64,000 bases of DNA from Xylaria sp. FL1777 (Eukaryota; Ascomycota; Sordariomycetes; Xylariales; Xylariaceae). The translations under genes and the position numbers were made by a program. Numbering within the stretch: the first letter of the stretch is position 1; each line of letters opens with the position of its first letter. The stretch spans positions 55,968 through 119,967 of the forward strand of contig MU400631.1 in assembly GCA_022578965.1 (NCBI GenBank). The letters run 5' to 3'. Below, one piece after another: positions 63,490 to 64,000 of this stretch. The notes beneath the pieces were generated by a model. It was not told the origin of the DNA. It made no database searches and saw only the letters and a program-made list of their open reading frames with translations.

Positions 63490-63620
63490 GTGCTTTAAAC
63501 TAAAAACATAAAACAGCGGGCTGCGCTTGCTGCAAGCTACAACTTACCTCTTTCGAAGGCTCGTGCAGATATATTTATAGGTTTAAAGCCTATGTTTTAT
63601 ATATTTTAGTTTAAAGAACT
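63490..63620. repeat. GC-retaining inverted repeat next to the right LTR
   Basis: CTTTAAACTAAAA...ATAAAACA near 63492-63515 pairs with TGTTTTATATATTTTAGTTTAAAG near 63593-63617. The loop (about 75 bases) keeps GCGGGCTGCGCTTGCTGC and TTTCGAAGGCTCG, unlike the AT surroundings. It could be a small fold-back element or part of the sequence into which element 2 inserted. The remaining sequence to 64000 is unassigned AT-rich DNA. Confidence 0.5.
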
Positions 63621-64000
63621 TTTGTTAATTTTTAAGCTAAGGTTTACTTTATATATATATATATACTATTTATACTTATAGATTATTTGCTAATAAAACT
63701 TAAAAGAAATAATTATAATATTGCTTAAAGCTTTTTATAATAATGTTTATATTTAATGTTAACTTTATAATTAAAATATTTTATTATATTATAATATTTT
63801 AAGTTTAAACAGTTAAAAGTTAAGCTTTATTTAATAATTTATTAATTAGTATTATTTTTTTATTTTATTATAAAACTATAAACTTTTAATAATTTTAGCT
63901 TTAGTTTAATTAATAATTACTTTTTAAAAAAATTAATAGCTTTAAAACTTTTAAAATTTATTAAAAAACTTAGCAAACTAAATAAACTAGCTAATAATAT

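Larger units (their letters stand above)
14150..64000. other. AT-rich, RIP-like mutated heterochromatic block made of nested transposons
   Basis: From about 14.15 kb to the end of the window G and C become rare, mostly as AGC, GCT, AC and GT, and every frame is broken by TAA and TAG. Translated fragments of transposon proteins still read with stops exactly where CAA, CAG or TGG codons are expected, which is the signature of C-to-T mutation on both strands. Three layers of insertions are resolved in the entries below. The block is at least 49.8 kb and extends beyond the window. Such blocks are known from AT isochores and from centromeres of RIP-competent fungi; the window does not tell which. 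Confidence 0.92.

Noticed and set aside
14150..64000. Mitochondrial DNA or a nuclear mitochondrial insert as the source of the AT-rich block
   Set aside because: No mitochondrial genes or rRNA are seen. The block instead decodes into retrotransposon pol domains with stops at expected RIP sites.
14150..64000. Calling the block a centromere
   Set aside because: The composition fits, but so do AT isochores and subtelomeric regions. No CENP-A or positional evidence is available from sequence.

Overview
The window comes from a filamentous ascomycete (Pezizomycotina). Its genes are compact, have one or two short introns (about 57-125 nt, GTATGT/GTAAGT-like donors, CTGAC or CTAAY branch sites) and encode fungal families such as a DUF6604 protein. 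The sequence falls into two sharply different parts: a gene-bearing arm of normal composition (1 to about 14.1 kb) and an extremely AT-rich block (about 14.2 kb to the end) that I read as a graveyard of transposons mutated by an RIP-like (repeat-induced point mutation) process.

Gene arm. Five coding genes are supported. An ER P5A-type ATPase of the Spf1/ATP13A1 family lies at 933-5092 (+, three exons, 1,322 aa). A 39-residue cysteine-rich micro-protein lies at 6880-6999 (+, tentative). An SRR1-domain protein lies at 8551-7353 (-, three exons, 358 aa). An extended SDR reductase lies at 9140-10174 (+, 344 aa). A DUF6604 protein lies at 11318-14049 (+, two exons, 886 aa). They look like independent genes, not a pathway cluster. 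None shows RIP damage, although the last stop codon is only about 150 bases from the AT-rich block.

AT-rich block. Almost every C is now T and no intact gene remains, but target-site duplications, LTR pairs and translated domains still show the order of insertion. (1) An unidentified host sequence (about 14.2-33.5 kb) carries a 2.2 kb 5'-truncated LINE (18.58-20.77), a 734 bp tRNA-headed SINE (21.39-22.13) and a Ty3/gypsy element (23.43-32.13, minus). (2) A Ty1/copia element (about 33.5-46.3 kb, plus) carries two fold-back MITEs (34.31-35.12 and 44.28-44.75) and a full-length 7.1 kb Tad-like LINE (35.59-42.71, minus, perfect 15 bp TSD). (3) A second Ty3/gypsy element (46.38-63.48, minus) carries another 2.2 kb LINE fragment (48.56-50.75) and, inside its reverse transcriptase domain, a chromodomain-bearing Ty3/gypsy chromovirus (51.95-59.68, plus).

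Most notable points: the SINE shares its 3' tail with the LINE, which suggests the LINE mobilised it; two independent LINE insertions are truncated at the same base; and in the most mutated stretches C survives almost only after a purine, so the mutation appears to depend on the 5' neighbour as well as on the classical CpA context. All transposon calls come from reading mutated frames by eye and from exact repeat matches; no database search was run.
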